DNA of 64,000 nucleotides from the NCBI RefSeq assembly GCF_041245805.1, contig NZ_CP162490.1:3449001-3513000 (forward strand), given 5' to 3'. Of the stretch, positions 14,974 through 24,441 are shown in pieces. Every line of letters begins with the position of its first letter. Position 1 is the first letter of the stretch. The stretch comes from Xanthomonas sp. DAR 34887 (GTDB lineage Bacteria > Pseudomonadota > Gammaproteobacteria > Xanthomonadales > Xanthomonadaceae). The translations under genes were made by a program, and so were the position numbers. A model generated the notes under the pieces. The model had not been told where the DNA came from, did not search any database, and worked only from the letters and a program-made list of their open reading frames with translations.

Positions 14974-16845
14974 ATGCCGCCCAGCTTTCCCCGCCTGCTG
15001 TCGCTCGCCATCGCCGCCGTCCTGAGCCTGTCGCTGGCCGCGCCGGCGGACGCGGCCAAGAAGAAGGCCGCCAAGAAACAGCAGACCACGCAGACCCGCA
15101 GCAAGGCCAGGAAGGCGCGGCCGGCGCCGGCGCCGGTGGTGCTGAGCAAGGCGCAGCAACTCAACCGCCTGTACGACGACTACTGGGAAGCGTCGCTGAA
15201 GCTCAATCCGCTGCAGGCCACGTTCCAGGGCGACAGCCGCTACAACGACCAATTGCCGAACTTCCTGTCCCCCGCCTTCCGCCAGCAATCGCACGACTTC
15301 ACCGTGCTGTGGCTGGGCAAGGCCGAGGCGATCGGCAAGGACGGGCTGAGCGGGCAGGACCTGCTCAGCTACGAGATCTTCGTCAGCGACGCGCGCACCG
15401 CGCTGGAAGCGGAGAAGTACCCGAGCTGGATGCAGCCGGTGAACCAGTTCTACAACGTCGGCAGCATCATGGTGATGCTCGGCTCGGGCACCGGCGCGCA
15501 GCCGTTCCACACGGTCAAGGACTACGACAACTGGTCGCGGCGCGCGCTCGGCATTCCCGCCCTGTTCGACCAGGCCATCGCCAACATGCGCGAGGGCATG
15601 AAGGCCGGCGTGGTGCAGCCGCGCGCCTTGATGGAAAAGGTGCTGCCGCAGCTGGACGCGATCATCAAGCCCACCGCCGAGGAGAGCCTGTTCTGGGGCC
15701 CGGTGCGCAACCTGCCGGCGGACATGCCCGAGGCCGACAAGCAGCGCATCACCGCCGAGTACAAGCGCATGATCGAATACCGGATCATGCCGGCCTACCG
15801 CGAGCTGCGCGGTTTCATCGCCACCGAGTACTTGCCGGCCACGCGCAGCAGCGCCGGCGTCGGCGCGCTGCCCGGCGGCGCGGACTGGTACGCCTACAAC
15901 GTGCGCCAGAGCACCACCACCGACCTGAGCCCGGCGCAGATCCACCAGATCGGCCTGGACGAGGTCGCGCGCATCCAGGCGCAGATCCAGGTGGTGATGA
16001 AACAGGTGAAGTTCCGCGGCTCGATGCCGAAGTTCTTCAAGTTCATGCAGACCGACAAGCGCTTCACCTTCAAGAGCGAAGACGAGCTGCTGAGCTATTA
16101 CCGCGGCCTGGAGTCGCGGGTGGACGCGGCGGTGCCGCGCTTGTTCTCGCTGAAGCCGAAGGCGGCGTTCGAGATCCGCCCGGTGGAACCGTACCGCGCG
16201 CAATCGGCGGCCGGCGGCTCGTACATGCGGCCCAGCGAGGACGGCTCGCGCCCAGGCATCTTCTACGTCAACACCTACGACCTGCCCAGCCGCAAGACCT
16301 GGGATGCGGAAGACCTGTACCTGCACGAAGCCATCCCCGGCCACCACTTCCAGCTCGGCCTGCAGCAGGAGCTGAGCAACCTGCCCAAGTTCCGCCGCTT
16401 CGGCGGCGAGACCGCCTACATCGAAGGCTGGGGCCTGTACACCGAATCGCTGGGCAAGGAACTGGGCCTGTACCAGGATCCGTACAACTACTTCGGCTAT
16501 CTGCAGAACGAGTTGTGGCGGGCGATCCGCCTGGTGGTGGACACCGGCCTGCACAGCAAGGGCTGGACCCGCGAGCAGGTGATCGACTACATGCTCGAGA
16601 ACTCGGCCACCAGCCGCACCGATGCCGAAGCGGAGGCCGAGCGTTACATGGCCATCCCCGGCCAAGCGCTGTCCTACAAGATCGGCGAGATGAAGATCAT
16701 GCAGCTGCGCGAATACGCGCGCACCCAGCTCGGCGCCAAGTTCGACATCCGCGAATTCCATGCCGAGATCCTGAAGGACGGCTCGGTGCCGCTGGACGTG
16801 CTGCAGGAGAAGATCGAACGCTGGGTGGCGAGCAAGAAGGGCTGA
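14974..16845 (+). CDS. DUF885 family secreted metallopeptidase-like protein
   Basis: A 623-residue exported protein. Residues 1-23 are a signal peptide (LLSLAIAAVLSLSLAAPADA), followed by a lysine/arginine/proline-rich linker. The DUF885 domain carries the zinc-binding-like HEAIPGHHFQ at residues 451-460 and the downstream YIEGWGLYTE that supplies a further acidic ligand. The architecture resembles gluzincin peptidases; family members are annotated as X-Pro or oligopeptide hydrolases, mostly without proof. The ATG at 14974 was chosen because it begins the signal peptide; the frame is open upstream only by chance. It is monocistronic by context. Confidence 0.9.
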   Translation: MPPSFPRLLSLAIAAVLSLSLAAPADAAKKKAAKKQQTTQTRSKARKARPAPAPVVLSKAQQLNRLYDDYWEASLKLNPLQATFQGDSRYNDQLPNFLSPAFRQQSHDFTVLWLGKAEAIGKDGLSGQDLLSYEIFVSDARTALEAEKYPSWMQPVNQFYNVGSIMVMLGSGTGAQPFHTVKDYDNWSRRALGIPALFDQAIANMREGMKAGVVQPRALMEKVLPQLDAIIKPTAEESLFWGPVRNLPADMPEADKQRITAEYKRMIEYRIMPAYRELRGFIATEYLPATRSSAGVGALPGGADWYAYNVRQSTTTDLSPAQIHQIGLDEVARIQAQIQVVMKQVKFRGSMPKFFKFMQTDKRFTFKSEDELLSYYRGLESRVDAAVPRLFSLKPKAAFEIRPVEPYRAQSAAGGSYMRPSEDGSRPGIFYVNTYDLPSRKTWDAEDLYLHEAIPGHHFQLGLQQELSNLPKFRRFGGETAYIEGWGLYTESLGKELGLYQDPYNYFGYLQNELWRAIRLVVDTGLHSKGWTREQVIDYMLENSATSRTDAEAEAERYMAIPGQALSYKIGEMKIMQLREYARTQLGAKFDIREFHAEILKDGSVPLDVLQEKIERWVASKKG

Positions 16846-16954
16846 GCGAGACGCGCCGCTCGTGCAGGAGCGGCGTTAGGGCGACTCTAATAGCTCCATT
16901 CCCGAAGCTGCACTCTTGCACGCTGAGCGTGGCGATGGCGTGTTCCTTTTTTCT

Positions 16955-17020
16955 GTCGCGGCTGAAGCCGCTCCTACAAGAGCACGGCGCGCATGTTGTA
17001 GGAGCGGCTTCAGCCGCGAC
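16955..17020. repeat. REP pair (REPIN-like), GTAGGAGCGGCTTCAGCCGC type
   Basis: The 23-bp REP sequence occurs in minus orientation at 16955-16977 and in plus orientation at 16998-17020, separated by 20 bp. Each copy holds the short palindrome GCGGCTTCAGCCGC next to a GTAG end. A degenerate copy lies at about 16863-16885. Such head-to-head REP pairs are mobilised by RAYT transposases encoded elsewhere; none is present in the window. Together with the copy at 17238 they fill most of the 483-bp gap between DUF885 and mmuM, in which I see no gene. Confidence 0.88.
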
Positions 17021-17209
17021 AGGAGGACGAAGCAGCCGTGATGCCAAGGCGTCATGAAAAACGCGGCCGCAACGCCACCGTCTACCGCCAACGTGCCTTT
17101 GCCACTCCATGGCATCTCGAACGTATCGATGCCGGAACCTGCAGGCTGGGCGTGTCGGCGTCTCGCAAGTGCCTCGCCATGCTTTTTGGGGGTATTAGAG
17201 GTGCTCTTT

Positions 17210-17260
17210 AGCCGCGACCGAATCTATCGGTAGAGCGGTCGCGGCTGAAGCCGCTCCTAC
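17210..17260. repeat. Third REP copy with degenerate inverted partner
   Basis: An intact REP in minus orientation lies at 17238-17260. Its inner half CGGTCGCGGCT (17236-17246) pairs with AGCCGCGACCG at 17210-17220, giving an 11-bp stem with a 15-base loop. The partner has lost the rest of its REP sequence. Confidence 0.8.
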
Positions 17261-17328
17261 AGTGGACTTCCGGAGTGTCGAGGCAAGCCGAGTCGTTCCT
17301 CCGGCCCAGTGACCCCGCGCTCGCCGGA

Positions 17329-18279
17329 TCAACCACCGTGCACCGCATCCGCGTGCAGCCGCTGCGCCAGCTGCGCGATCGCGCGCGGTGTGGTGCGGCA
17401 GCAACCGCCGATCAGGCGGGCGCCGGCCGCGCGCCAGGCATCGGCATGGCTGGCCACACCGCAGGCATCGTCGCCGCCATCCCAGCGCTTGTCCGCGGCG
17501 TCGTAGCGCTCGCCGGAGTTCGGATACGCCACCAGCGGCAATCGGGTCAGCGTCGCCAGGTGCTGCAGCGCCGGGGTGCACAGCGCCGGCGCGATGCAGT
17601 TGACGCCGAGCGCCACCACCTGCGGATGACCATCGAGCAGCGCCACCACTTCGCGCAGAGGCGTGCCGTCGCTGAGATGCGCGCTATCGTGCAGGGTGAA
17701 CGAAAACCACGCCGTGCTCTGCGGGAACTCCTGCAGTAACGCCAGCAGCGCGGCGATCTCCGCCGCCGACGGCTGCGTCTCGCAGGCCAGCAGGTCCACG
17801 CCCGCGGCGACCAACGCGGCGATGCGCGGGCGGTGGAAGTCCAGCATCTGCGCCTGCGGCAGGGCATAGTCGCCGCGGTATTCCGAACCATCGGCCAGAT
17901 AGGCGCCATACGGCCCCACCGAGCCGGCGACCAGCAGCGGGCCGGCCTCGGGATGCGCGGCCCAATACGCGTCGCGCGCCTGCAGCGCCAGCTCCGCGCT
18001 GCGTGCGATCAGCTGCTGCGATTGCAACGCATCGATGCCACGCGCGGCGAACCCCAACGGCGTGGCCTGGTAGCTGGCGGTGATCGCGCATTGCGCGCCC
18101 GCGTCGAAATAGTCCAGGTGCACCTGCCTGATCAGCTGCGGCTGCTCGAGCAGCACCTTCGCCGACCACAGCGCATCGCCGAGATCGCAACCGCGCGCCT
18201 CCAGCTCGGTGGCCAGCGCGCCGTCGAGCACGATGCAGCGGTCGTCGGCCAGCAGCGCGGTCAATGGATTGTGCGGCAT
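17329..18279 (-). CDS. mmuM: Homocysteine S-methyltransferase (MmuM-type)
   Basis: A 316-residue cytosolic enzyme that transfers a methyl group from S-methylmethionine (or SAM) to homocysteine to make methionine. The family motifs are clear: an N-terminal VLDGALATELEARGCDL, AGAQCAITASYQATPLGF, GSVGPYGAYLADGSEYRGDY, and the three zinc-binding cysteines in GVNC and the C-terminal GGCCRTTP. I preferred the ATG at 18279 (MPHNPLTALL) to one twelve codons upstream. S-methylmethionine is abundant in plants, which suits a plant-associated bacterium. Confidence 0.93.
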   Translation of the reverse strand: MPHNPLTALLADDRCIVLDGALATELEARGCDLGDALWSAKVLLEQPQLIRQVHLDYFDAGAQCAITASYQATPLGFAARGIDALQSQQLIARSAELALQARDAYWAAHPEAGPLLVAGSVGPYGAYLADGSEYRGDYALPQAQMLDFHRPRIAALVAAGVDLLACETQPSAAEIAALLALLQEFPQSTAWFSFTLHDSAHLSDGTPLREVVALLDGHPQVVALGVNCIAPALCTPALQHLATLTRLPLVAYPNSGERYDAADKRWDGGDDACGVASHADAWRAAGARLIGGCCRTTPRAIAQLAQRLHADAVHGG

Positions 18280-18502
18280 GCTCGCGTCCTCGCGGGCGAT
18301 ACGTGATGCCGACATTGTGTCAGGCAGCGGCCGCTGCGCGGAATGTTGCCGTTTACGCGTCGCCGCTCGCGACGCACGCGTAGCGAAGGGGGCGCCGCTG
18401 CATGCGAACGCAGTTTTCCGCAGACATGGCCCAGACGCATACCCGACGCTGCGCTATGCTCGGCGCATGACTTGCCCTCTTCCTTCCCCACCGGAGCAGC
18501 GC

Positions 18503-18712
18503 ATGACGTTTACCGCGTTGACGCCGATGCCGCGCACTACCGATCTCGCCGCGGCGCTGGCGTTCCACACCGACACGCTGGATTTCCATCTCCATGGCGG
18601 CAACGCCGACGCCCGCCGGGCTTCGCTGCGACGTGGTTCGCCGGCGCGCACGCTGGCCGCGCAGCAGGCCGCCAGCGATGCCGCCGCTGCCGGCCAGGCG
18701 CCGTGCCGATGA
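18503..18712 (+). pseudogene. Truncated glyoxalase/VOC-domain fragment
   Basis: The 69-codon frame begins MTFTALTPMPRTTDLAAALAFHTDTLDFHLHG, which matches the first strand-helix-strand of a VOC (glyoxalase/bleomycin-resistance) protein. Sequence similarity then ends abruptly in alanine/arginine-rich residues. A complete VOC module needs about 60 more ordered residues, so this is a remnant, probably by deletion. Its TGA overlaps the ATG of the intact VOC gene as ATGA, so if it is translated it could still couple ribosomes to that gene. Confidence 0.6.
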
Positions 18713-19104
18713 GCCTGACCCTGCGCGGCGTGCACCACGTGGCGATCATCGCTTCCGACTACGTGCGCTCGAAGGATTTCTACTGCCGCATCCTCGGCCT
18801 GCGCGCGATCGCCGAGGTCTACCGCGATGCGCGCGACTCCTGGAAGCTGGACCTGGCCCTGCCCGACGGCACCCAGATTGAACTGTTCTCCTTCCCCGCG
18901 CCGCCGCCACGGCCCAGCCGCCCGGAAGCCTGCGGCCTGCGCCATCTGGCGCTGCGCGTGGAGGACCTGGACGCTGCGGTCGCCCACCTGCAGGCGCACG
19001 GCGTGCTCGCCGAACCGATCCGCGTCGACGAATACACCGGCCGCCGCTTCACCTTCTTCGCCGACCCGGACGAGCTGCCGCTGGAGCTGTACGAGATCGG
19101 CTGA
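18709..19104 (+). CDS. VOC family protein, YaeR/GloA2-like
   Basis: A 131-residue two-module VOC protein. It begins RGVHHVAIIASDYVRSKDFYCRILGLR and closes with GLRHLALRVEDLDAAVAHLQAHGV, GRRFTFFADPDELPLELYE. The metal-ligand positions (His near residue 9, Glu in QIELFSF, His in RHLALRV, Glu in LELYE) are all kept, as in YaeR-like lyases. The reaction is not known. The ATG at 18709 overlaps the upstream VOC fragment. Confidence 0.88.
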   Translation: MSLTLRGVHHVAIIASDYVRSKDFYCRILGLRAIAEVYRDARDSWKLDLALPDGTQIELFSFPAPPPRPSRPEACGLRHLALRVEDLDAAVAHLQAHGVLAEPIRVDEYTGRRFTFFADPDELPLELYEIG

Positions 19105-19255
19105 GCGGCGCCATCTCTGGGGCCGGCCGGCCGTTGCACATCCGCCCGCTGCGCGCATTCGCCTGCGCGCAGCGGCGCCGATGGCAATGACTTCCGGCGC
19201 ATGCGGCAGCGCACGATGGCGCCATAATCGGCTATCGACCAGGGGAAGGTACGCC

Positions 19256-20149
19256 ATGCTGCAGATCCGCGAGCTGTCCAAGACCTACGCCAATGGCGTC
19301 CATGCGCTCAAGGGCGTCACCCTGGACATCCCGCGCGGCATGTTCGGCCTGCTCGGCCCCAACGGCGCCGGCAAGTCCTCGTTGATGCGCACGCTGGCCA
19401 CGCTGCAGGAGGCCGACACCGGCAGCGCCACGCTCGCCACCGCCGACGGCCAGACGATCGATGTACTGCGCGACAAGGATGCGCTGCGGCGCAAACTCGG
19501 CTATCTGCCGCAGGATTTCGGCGTCTATCCCAAGGTCAGCGCGCTGGATCTGCTCGACCATTTCGCGGTACTGAAAGGACTCACCGAACGCCGCCAGCGC
19601 AAGGAGCTGGTCGAGGGACTGCTGCAGCAGGTCAACCTGTGGGACGCGCGCAAGCGCAAGCTGGGCACCTATTCCGGCGGCATGCGCCAGCGCTTCGGCA
19701 TCGCCCAGGCGCTGCTCGGCAATCCGCAGCTGGTCATCGTCGACGAACCCACCGCCGGCCTGGATCCGGAGGAACGCAACCGCTTCCTCAACCTGCTGGC
19801 CGAGATCGGCGAGAACGTGGTGGTGATCCTATCCACGCACATCGTCGAGGACGTCACCGACCTGTGCCCGGCGATGGCGATCATGAACAAGGGCCAGGTC
19901 CTGCTGACCGGCCGCCCCGCCGACGCGATCGCCACGCTCAGCCAGCAGGTCTGGCGCAAGCAGGTGGCCAAGAGCGCGCTGGCCGATTACGAGGCGCGCT
20001 TCACCGTGTTGTCGACGCGGCTGGTGGCCGGTAGCCCGGTGATCCATGTGTTCAGCGCCGAGTGCCCGGAAGCGGGCTTCGAACCGGTCGCGCCGGACCT
20101 CGAGGACGTGTATTTCCAGCGCCTGCGCCAGCAGGCGCGGGCCGCCTGA
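19256..20149 (+). CDS. ABC transporter ATP-binding protein
   Basis: A 297-residue ATPase with every required motif: Walker A GPNGAGKS (34-41), Q-loop LPQ (84-86), signature YSGGMRQR (139-146), Walker B LVIVDEP (159-165) and H-loop His195. The last 80 residues form a C-terminal extension seen in CcmA/NatA-type exporters. It lies 13 bp ahead of the permease/aminopeptidase fusion gene, its certain partner. The start at 19256 follows an AGGGGAAGG ribosome-binding site. Confidence 0.95.
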   Translation: MLQIRELSKTYANGVHALKGVTLDIPRGMFGLLGPNGAGKSSLMRTLATLQEADTGSATLATADGQTIDVLRDKDALRRKLGYLPQDFGVYPKVSALDLLDHFAVLKGLTERRQRKELVEGLLQQVNLWDARKRKLGTYSGGMRQRFGIAQALLGNPQLVIVDEPTAGLDPEERNRFLNLLAEIGENVVVILSTHIVEDVTDLCPAMAIMNKGQVLLTGRPADAIATLSQQVWRKQVAKSALADYEARFTVLSTRLVAGSPVIHVFSAECPEAGFEPVAPDLEDVYFQRLRQQARAA

Positions 20150-20162
20150 CGGAGCGCCGACC

Positions 20163-23100
20163 ATGATCCTGGCTTTCCTGCGCTTCGAGCTGCGCGAGCA
20201 GCTGCGTTCTCCGCTGCTGTGGCTGCTGGCCGCGCTGCTCGCCCTGCTCGCCTTCGGCGCGACCTCCAGCGACGCGGTGCAGATCGGCGGCGGCGTCGGC
20301 AACGTGCACCGCAACGCGCCCTCGGTCATCGCCACCATGATGACCGTGTTCACCCTGATCGGCCTGCTGGTGGCCACGTTGTTCGTCAGCAACGCGTTGC
20401 TGCGCGATTTCGAGCTGGGCACCGCCGAACTGGTGTTCTCCAGCCCGGTGCGGCGCCGCGACTATCTGTTCGGGCGCATCGGCGCGGCATTGCTGGCCTG
20501 CATGGTGATGTACCTGGTCATCGCGCTCGGCCTCTTCATCGCCCAGTTCATGCCCTGGATCGACCCGGCCCGGCTGGGGCCAGTGGCCGTCTCGTCCTAC
20601 CTGTGGACGCTGGCGGTGATGGTGCTGCCGAACGTGCTGTTCGCCACCGCGCTGCTGTCGCTGCTGGCGGTGACCGCGCGCAACGTGCTGTGGGTGTATG
20701 TCGGCGTCATTGTGTTCCTGGTGCTGTACGGGGTCAGCCGCGCGGTGCTGGCCGACCTGGACAACGTCTGGGCGGCCACGCTGTCCGAACCGCTCGGCAT
20801 CCGCGCGCTGGCGCAGACGCTGCGCTACTGGTCGGCGGAAGAGCGCAACCACAACCTGCCCGAACTCGGCGGCTATCTGCTGGCCAACCGTGCGCTGTGG
20901 CTGGGCGTGTCGGTACTGCTGTTCGCCGCGACCTTCGCCCTGTTCCGCACCGAACGCAGCGGCACGCGCCGCCGTTTCGGCCGCAGGCAGCGGACGCCGA
21001 CCGTGGTGGCGCCCTCGGTCGCATCCGTGACCGCTGCGCGCAATGTGCGACTGCCAGCGGTCGTCCCGTTCGCGCAGGGCGGCGCCGGCTGGCGACAACT
21101 GCTGCGACAGGTGCGCTTCGACACCCTGGGCGTGTTCCGCAGCGCGCCGTTCGTGGTGTTGCTGCTGCTGGGCATCGCCAATTTCGTGCCGCTGGCCCTG
21201 TTCGGCGGCAGCGTCTACGGCACCGACGTCTGGCCGGCGACCTCGATCATGCTGCAGGGGCTGCAGAACAGCTACAGCTTCCTGCTGGTGATCATCGTGC
21301 TGTTCTATGCCGGCGAACTGGTGTGGAAGGAGCGCGGCGTGCGCATCGACGGCATCACCGATGCGATGCCGGTGCCGAACTGGGTGCCGCTGCTGGGCAA
21401 GCTGCTGACGCTAATCGCGGTGATCGCGGCGTTCCAGGCGGTCGGCGCGCTGGCCTCGGTCGCGGTGCAGTTGGGCAAGGGCTATACCCAGATCGAACCG
21501 CTGCTGTATCTGAAGACGCTGGCGCTGGGCTCGGTGTTCTACGTGTTGATGGGCGGCATGGCGCTGGTGCTGCAGGTGCTGAGCAACAACAAGTTCCTCG
21601 GCTATGCGCTGCTGGTCCTGCTGATGGTCGGGCAGGTGGCGCTGTCGATGCTCGACTACACGCAGAGCCTGTACAACTTCGGCAGCTGGCCGAATGCGCC
21701 ATATTCGGACATGAACGGCTTCGGCCACTTCCTGCCCGGCCAACTGTGGCTGCAGGGCTACTGGGGCCTGTTCCTGCTGACCTTGCTGTTGCTGGCGGCC
21801 GCGTTCTGGTCACGCGGCGTCGGCAACGGACCGCGCCAACGGCTGCGGCTGGCCCGGCAGCGCCTGCGCGGCGGCGCCGGCGTCGCGACCGCGCTGTCGC
21901 TGCTGGCGTTCGCCGCGGTCGGCGGCTGGATCTACTGGAACACCAACATCCACAACACGTTCCGCTCGCCCGACCAGGAACTGGACCTGCAGGCCCGCTA
22001 CGAGCGCGAGTACCGCAAGTACAAGGACCTGCCGCAGCCGCGCATCGTCGCCGTGTCCAACCAGGTCGATCTGCATCCGGAAACGCAATCGGTGGTGGTG
22101 GACGCCACCTGGACCGTGCGCAATACCCACGCCACGCCGATCGGCGACGTGCACCTGGGCATGAGCGGCGAGGACGGCGACAACACCCTGGTCGCGGTGG
22201 ACCTGGGCGGGCAGACCCTGGTCAAGCACGACAAGCCGCTGGGCTATCGCATCTACCGGCTGAGCACGCCGCTGCAACCCGGCGAGCAGCGCACGTTCCG
22301 CATCCGTGTCGATCGCCATCCGCACGGGCTCACCGTGCGCCAGGCGCAGACCGAGATCGTGGACAACGGCAGCTTCTTCAACAGCAGCATGCTGCCGTGG
22401 TTCGGCTACAACGAGCAGCAGCAGATCGAGGACCGTAACGAGCGCCGCAAGCGCGGGCTCGGCGAACCCACGCGCATGCCCAAGCTGGAAGATCAGGCCG
22501 CGCGCGCCAATACCTATATCGGCAAGGATGCCGACTGGATCGATTTCGCCACCACCATCTGCACCGCGCCGGACCAGATCGCGCTGGCGCCGGGCTATCT
22601 GCAGAAGGAATTCGTTCGCCAGGGCCGGCGTTGCTTCAGTTACGCGATGGACCGGCCGATGCTGAATTTCTACGCCTACCTGTCGGCACGCTGGCAAGTG
22701 AAGAAAGCGCGCTACAAGGACATCCCGATCGAGGTCTACTACGACGCCAAGCATCCGTACAACGTGCAGCGGATGATCGAGGGCGTGCAGAAGTCGCTGG
22801 CCTACTACGAGCGGCACTTCACCCCGTACCAGCACCATCAGGTGCGCATCATCGAGTTCCCCGGCTACCAGAGCTTTGCCCAGTCCTTCGCCAACACCAT
22901 CCCGTACTCGGAGTCGATCGGCTTCATCGCCGACCTGCGCGACCCCGACGATATCGACTATGTGTTCTACGTCACCGCGCACGAAGTGGCGCATCAGTGG
23001 TGGGCGCACCAGGTGATCGGCGCCAACGTGCAGGGCGCGACGATGCTGTCCGAATCGCTGGCGCAGTACTCGGCGCTGATGGTGATGGAGCAGGAATACG

Positions 23101-23768
23101 GCCGCGCGCACATGCGCCGCTTCCTGAAGTACGAACTGGACCGCTATCTGAGCGGGCGCGGTGGCGAAAGCCTCGAAGAGCTGCCGCTGTACCGGGTGGA
23201 GAACCAGCAGTACATCCACTACCGCAAGGGCTCGCTGGTGTTCTACCGGCTGCGCGAGGAGATCGGCGAGCAGGCGCTGAACCGTGCGCTGCACAAGTTC
23301 CTGCTGGCCAAGGCCTTCCAGCAGCCGCCCTACACCACGTCGGCCGAGCTGCTGCAGTTCATCCGCGCCGAGGCGCCCCCCGAGCAACAGGCGCTGATCA
23401 CCGATCTGTTCGAGAACATCACCTTCTACGACAACCGCGTGGAAGCGGCGAGCGCGCGCAAGCGTAGCGATGGCCGCTACGACGTGACCCTGCAGCTGCA
23501 CGCCGCCAAGCACTATGTGGACGGCAAGGGCAAGGAGCGCGACGCCGCGCTGGACGACTGGATCGAGGTCGGCGTCTTCGCCAAGGGACCGTCGGGCAAG
23601 GAACGCGACGAGAAGGTGCTGTACCTGCAGCGCCTGCACGTGACCACCGCCGCGCCGACGCTCACCGTGACCGTGGACCGCTTGCCCAGCGAAGCCGGCT
23701 TCGATCCGTACAACAAGCTGATCGACCGGGTCTCGGACGACAACCGCAAGCAGGTGACGCTGCAATAG
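20163..23768 (+). CDS. ABC-2 permease fused to an M1-family aminopeptidase domain
   Basis: A 1201-residue inner-membrane protein. The N-terminal 560 residues or so contain two ABC-2-like blocks of about six helices each (MILAFLRFELREQLRSPLLWLLAALLALLAF ...; RQVRFDTLGVFRSAPFVVLLLLGIANFVPLAL ...). A further helix, ATALSLLAFAAVGGWIYW, precedes a large periplasmic region with an M1 peptidase core: HEVAHQWW at residues 940-947 and SES with Glu964, giving two His and one Glu for zinc. The exopeptidase GxMEN motif is not evident, so peptidase specificity is open. With the ATPase just upstream it forms a transporter carrying its own metallopeptidase. Substrate unknown. Confidence 0.92.
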   Translation: MILAFLRFELREQLRSPLLWLLAALLALLAFGATSSDAVQIGGGVGNVHRNAPSVIATMMTVFTLIGLLVATLFVSNALLRDFELGTAELVFSSPVRRRDYLFGRIGAALLACMVMYLVIALGLFIAQFMPWIDPARLGPVAVSSYLWTLAVMVLPNVLFATALLSLLAVTARNVLWVYVGVIVFLVLYGVSRAVLADLDNVWAATLSEPLGIRALAQTLRYWSAEERNHNLPELGGYLLANRALWLGVSVLLFAATFALFRTERSGTRRRFGRRQRTPTVVAPSVASVTAARNVRLPAVVPFAQGGAGWRQLLRQVRFDTLGVFRSAPFVVLLLLGIANFVPLALFGGSVYGTDVWPATSIMLQGLQNSYSFLLVIIVLFYAGELVWKERGVRIDGITDAMPVPNWVPLLGKLLTLIAVIAAFQAVGALASVAVQLGKGYTQIEPLLYLKTLALGSVFYVLMGGMALVLQVLSNNKFLGYALLVLLMVGQVALSMLDYTQSLYNFGSWPNAPYSDMNGFGHFLPGQLWLQGYWGLFLLTLLLLAAAFWSRGVGNGPRQRLRLARQRLRGGAGVATALSLLAFAAVGGWIYWNTNIHNTFRSPDQELDLQARYEREYRKYKDLPQPRIVAVSNQVDLHPETQSVVVDATWTVRNTHATPIGDVHLGMSGEDGDNTLVAVDLGGQTLVKHDKPLGYRIYRLSTPLQPGEQRTFRIRVDRHPHGLTVRQAQTEIVDNGSFFNSSMLPWFGYNEQQQIEDRNERRKRGLGEPTRMPKLEDQAARANTYIGKDADWIDFATTICTAPDQIALAPGYLQKEFVRQGRRCFSYAMDRPMLNFYAYLSARWQVKKARYKDIPIEVYYDAKHPYNVQRMIEGVQKSLAYYERHFTPYQHHQVRIIEFPGYQSFAQSFANTIPYSESIGFIADLRDPDDIDYVFYVTAHEVAHQWWAHQVIGANVQGATMLSESLAQYSALMVMEQEYGRAHMRRFLKYELDRYLSGRGGESLEELPLYRVENQQYIHYRKGSLVFYRLREEIGEQALNRALHKFLLAKAFQQPPYTTSAELLQFIRAEAPPEQQALITDLFENITFYDNRVEAASARKRSDGRYDVTLQLHAAKHYVDGKGKERDAALDDWIEVGVFAKGPSGKERDEKVLYLQRLHVTTAAPTLTVTVDRLPSEAGFDPYNKLIDRVSDDNRKQVTLQ

Positions 23769-23986
23769 CCAGGGCTGCGGCTTCGGCGGCCGGCGCGCCG
23801 CCGGCCAGTCTCGGCCGCACGCCGCAGCCTGGAATCGCGCGCCAGCGCCGGCCGCCGGCCGGGCCGCGCCGGCGCCTCGCTGAACCGCCTGCGGCCGGCG
23901 ATTCCCAGCACCATACGCTTGGGTATACAGTCGGCCCCAGGTCGGCATCGCGCCGACCGCTTCGCACACACCCTGGGAGGGGACAC

Positions 23987-24439
23987 ATGCGCACCACCTT
24001 CAAGACCCTGCTGCTGGCCCTGCCGCTGAGCGTGGCCGCGTTCGTCGCGCAGGCCGCCGACACCTCGCCGGTCGGCCGCTGGCAGACCATCGACGACGAA
24101 ACCGGCAAGCCCAAGTCCATTGTGCAGATCGAACAGGCCGCCAACGGCACGCTGAGCGGCAAGGTCGTCGAGATCCTGCAGTCCAACCACGGCCCCAACC
24201 CGATGTGCGACAAATGCGACGGCGCGCAGAAGGGTAAGCCGATCAAGGGCATGACCATCCTGTGGGGCCTCAAGCCCGACGGCACCGCGGTGTGGGACGG
24301 CGGTTCGGTGCTGGACCCGGCCAAGGGCAAGACCTACAAGGCCAAGGTCACCCTCACCGACGGCGGCAAGAAGCTGCAGATGCGCGGCTACATCGGCATC
24401 GAGGCGCTGGGGCGGACGCAGACCTGGATCAGGGAGTGA
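23987..24439 (+). CDS. DUF2147 secreted protein
   Basis: A 150-residue protein with a clear Sec signal peptide (LLLALPLSVAAFVAQAA, cleavage near residue 24), then the DUF2147 lipocalin-like domain: SPVGRWQTIDDETGKPKSIVQIEQ, GKVVEIL, then CDKC, GMTILWGLKPDG and the closing LQMRGYIGIEALGRTQTWIRE. Function is unknown. The ATG follows the strong ribosome-binding site GGGAGGGG. A perfect terminator lies 42 bp after its stop. Confidence 0.9.
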   Translation: MRTTFKTLLLALPLSVAAFVAQAADTSPVGRWQTIDDETGKPKSIVQIEQAANGTLSGKVVEILQSNHGPNPMCDKCDGAQKGKPIKGMTILWGLKPDGTAVWDGGSVLDPAKGKTYKAKVTLTDGGKKLQMRGYIGIEALGRTQTWIRE

Positions 24440-24441
24440 AG

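Noticed and set aside
20219..22438. Alternative plus-strand frame inside the ABC/M1 fusion gene
   Set aside because: The fusion frame has Walker-linked context and a peptidase motif; the other frame is low-complexity Arg/Ala.
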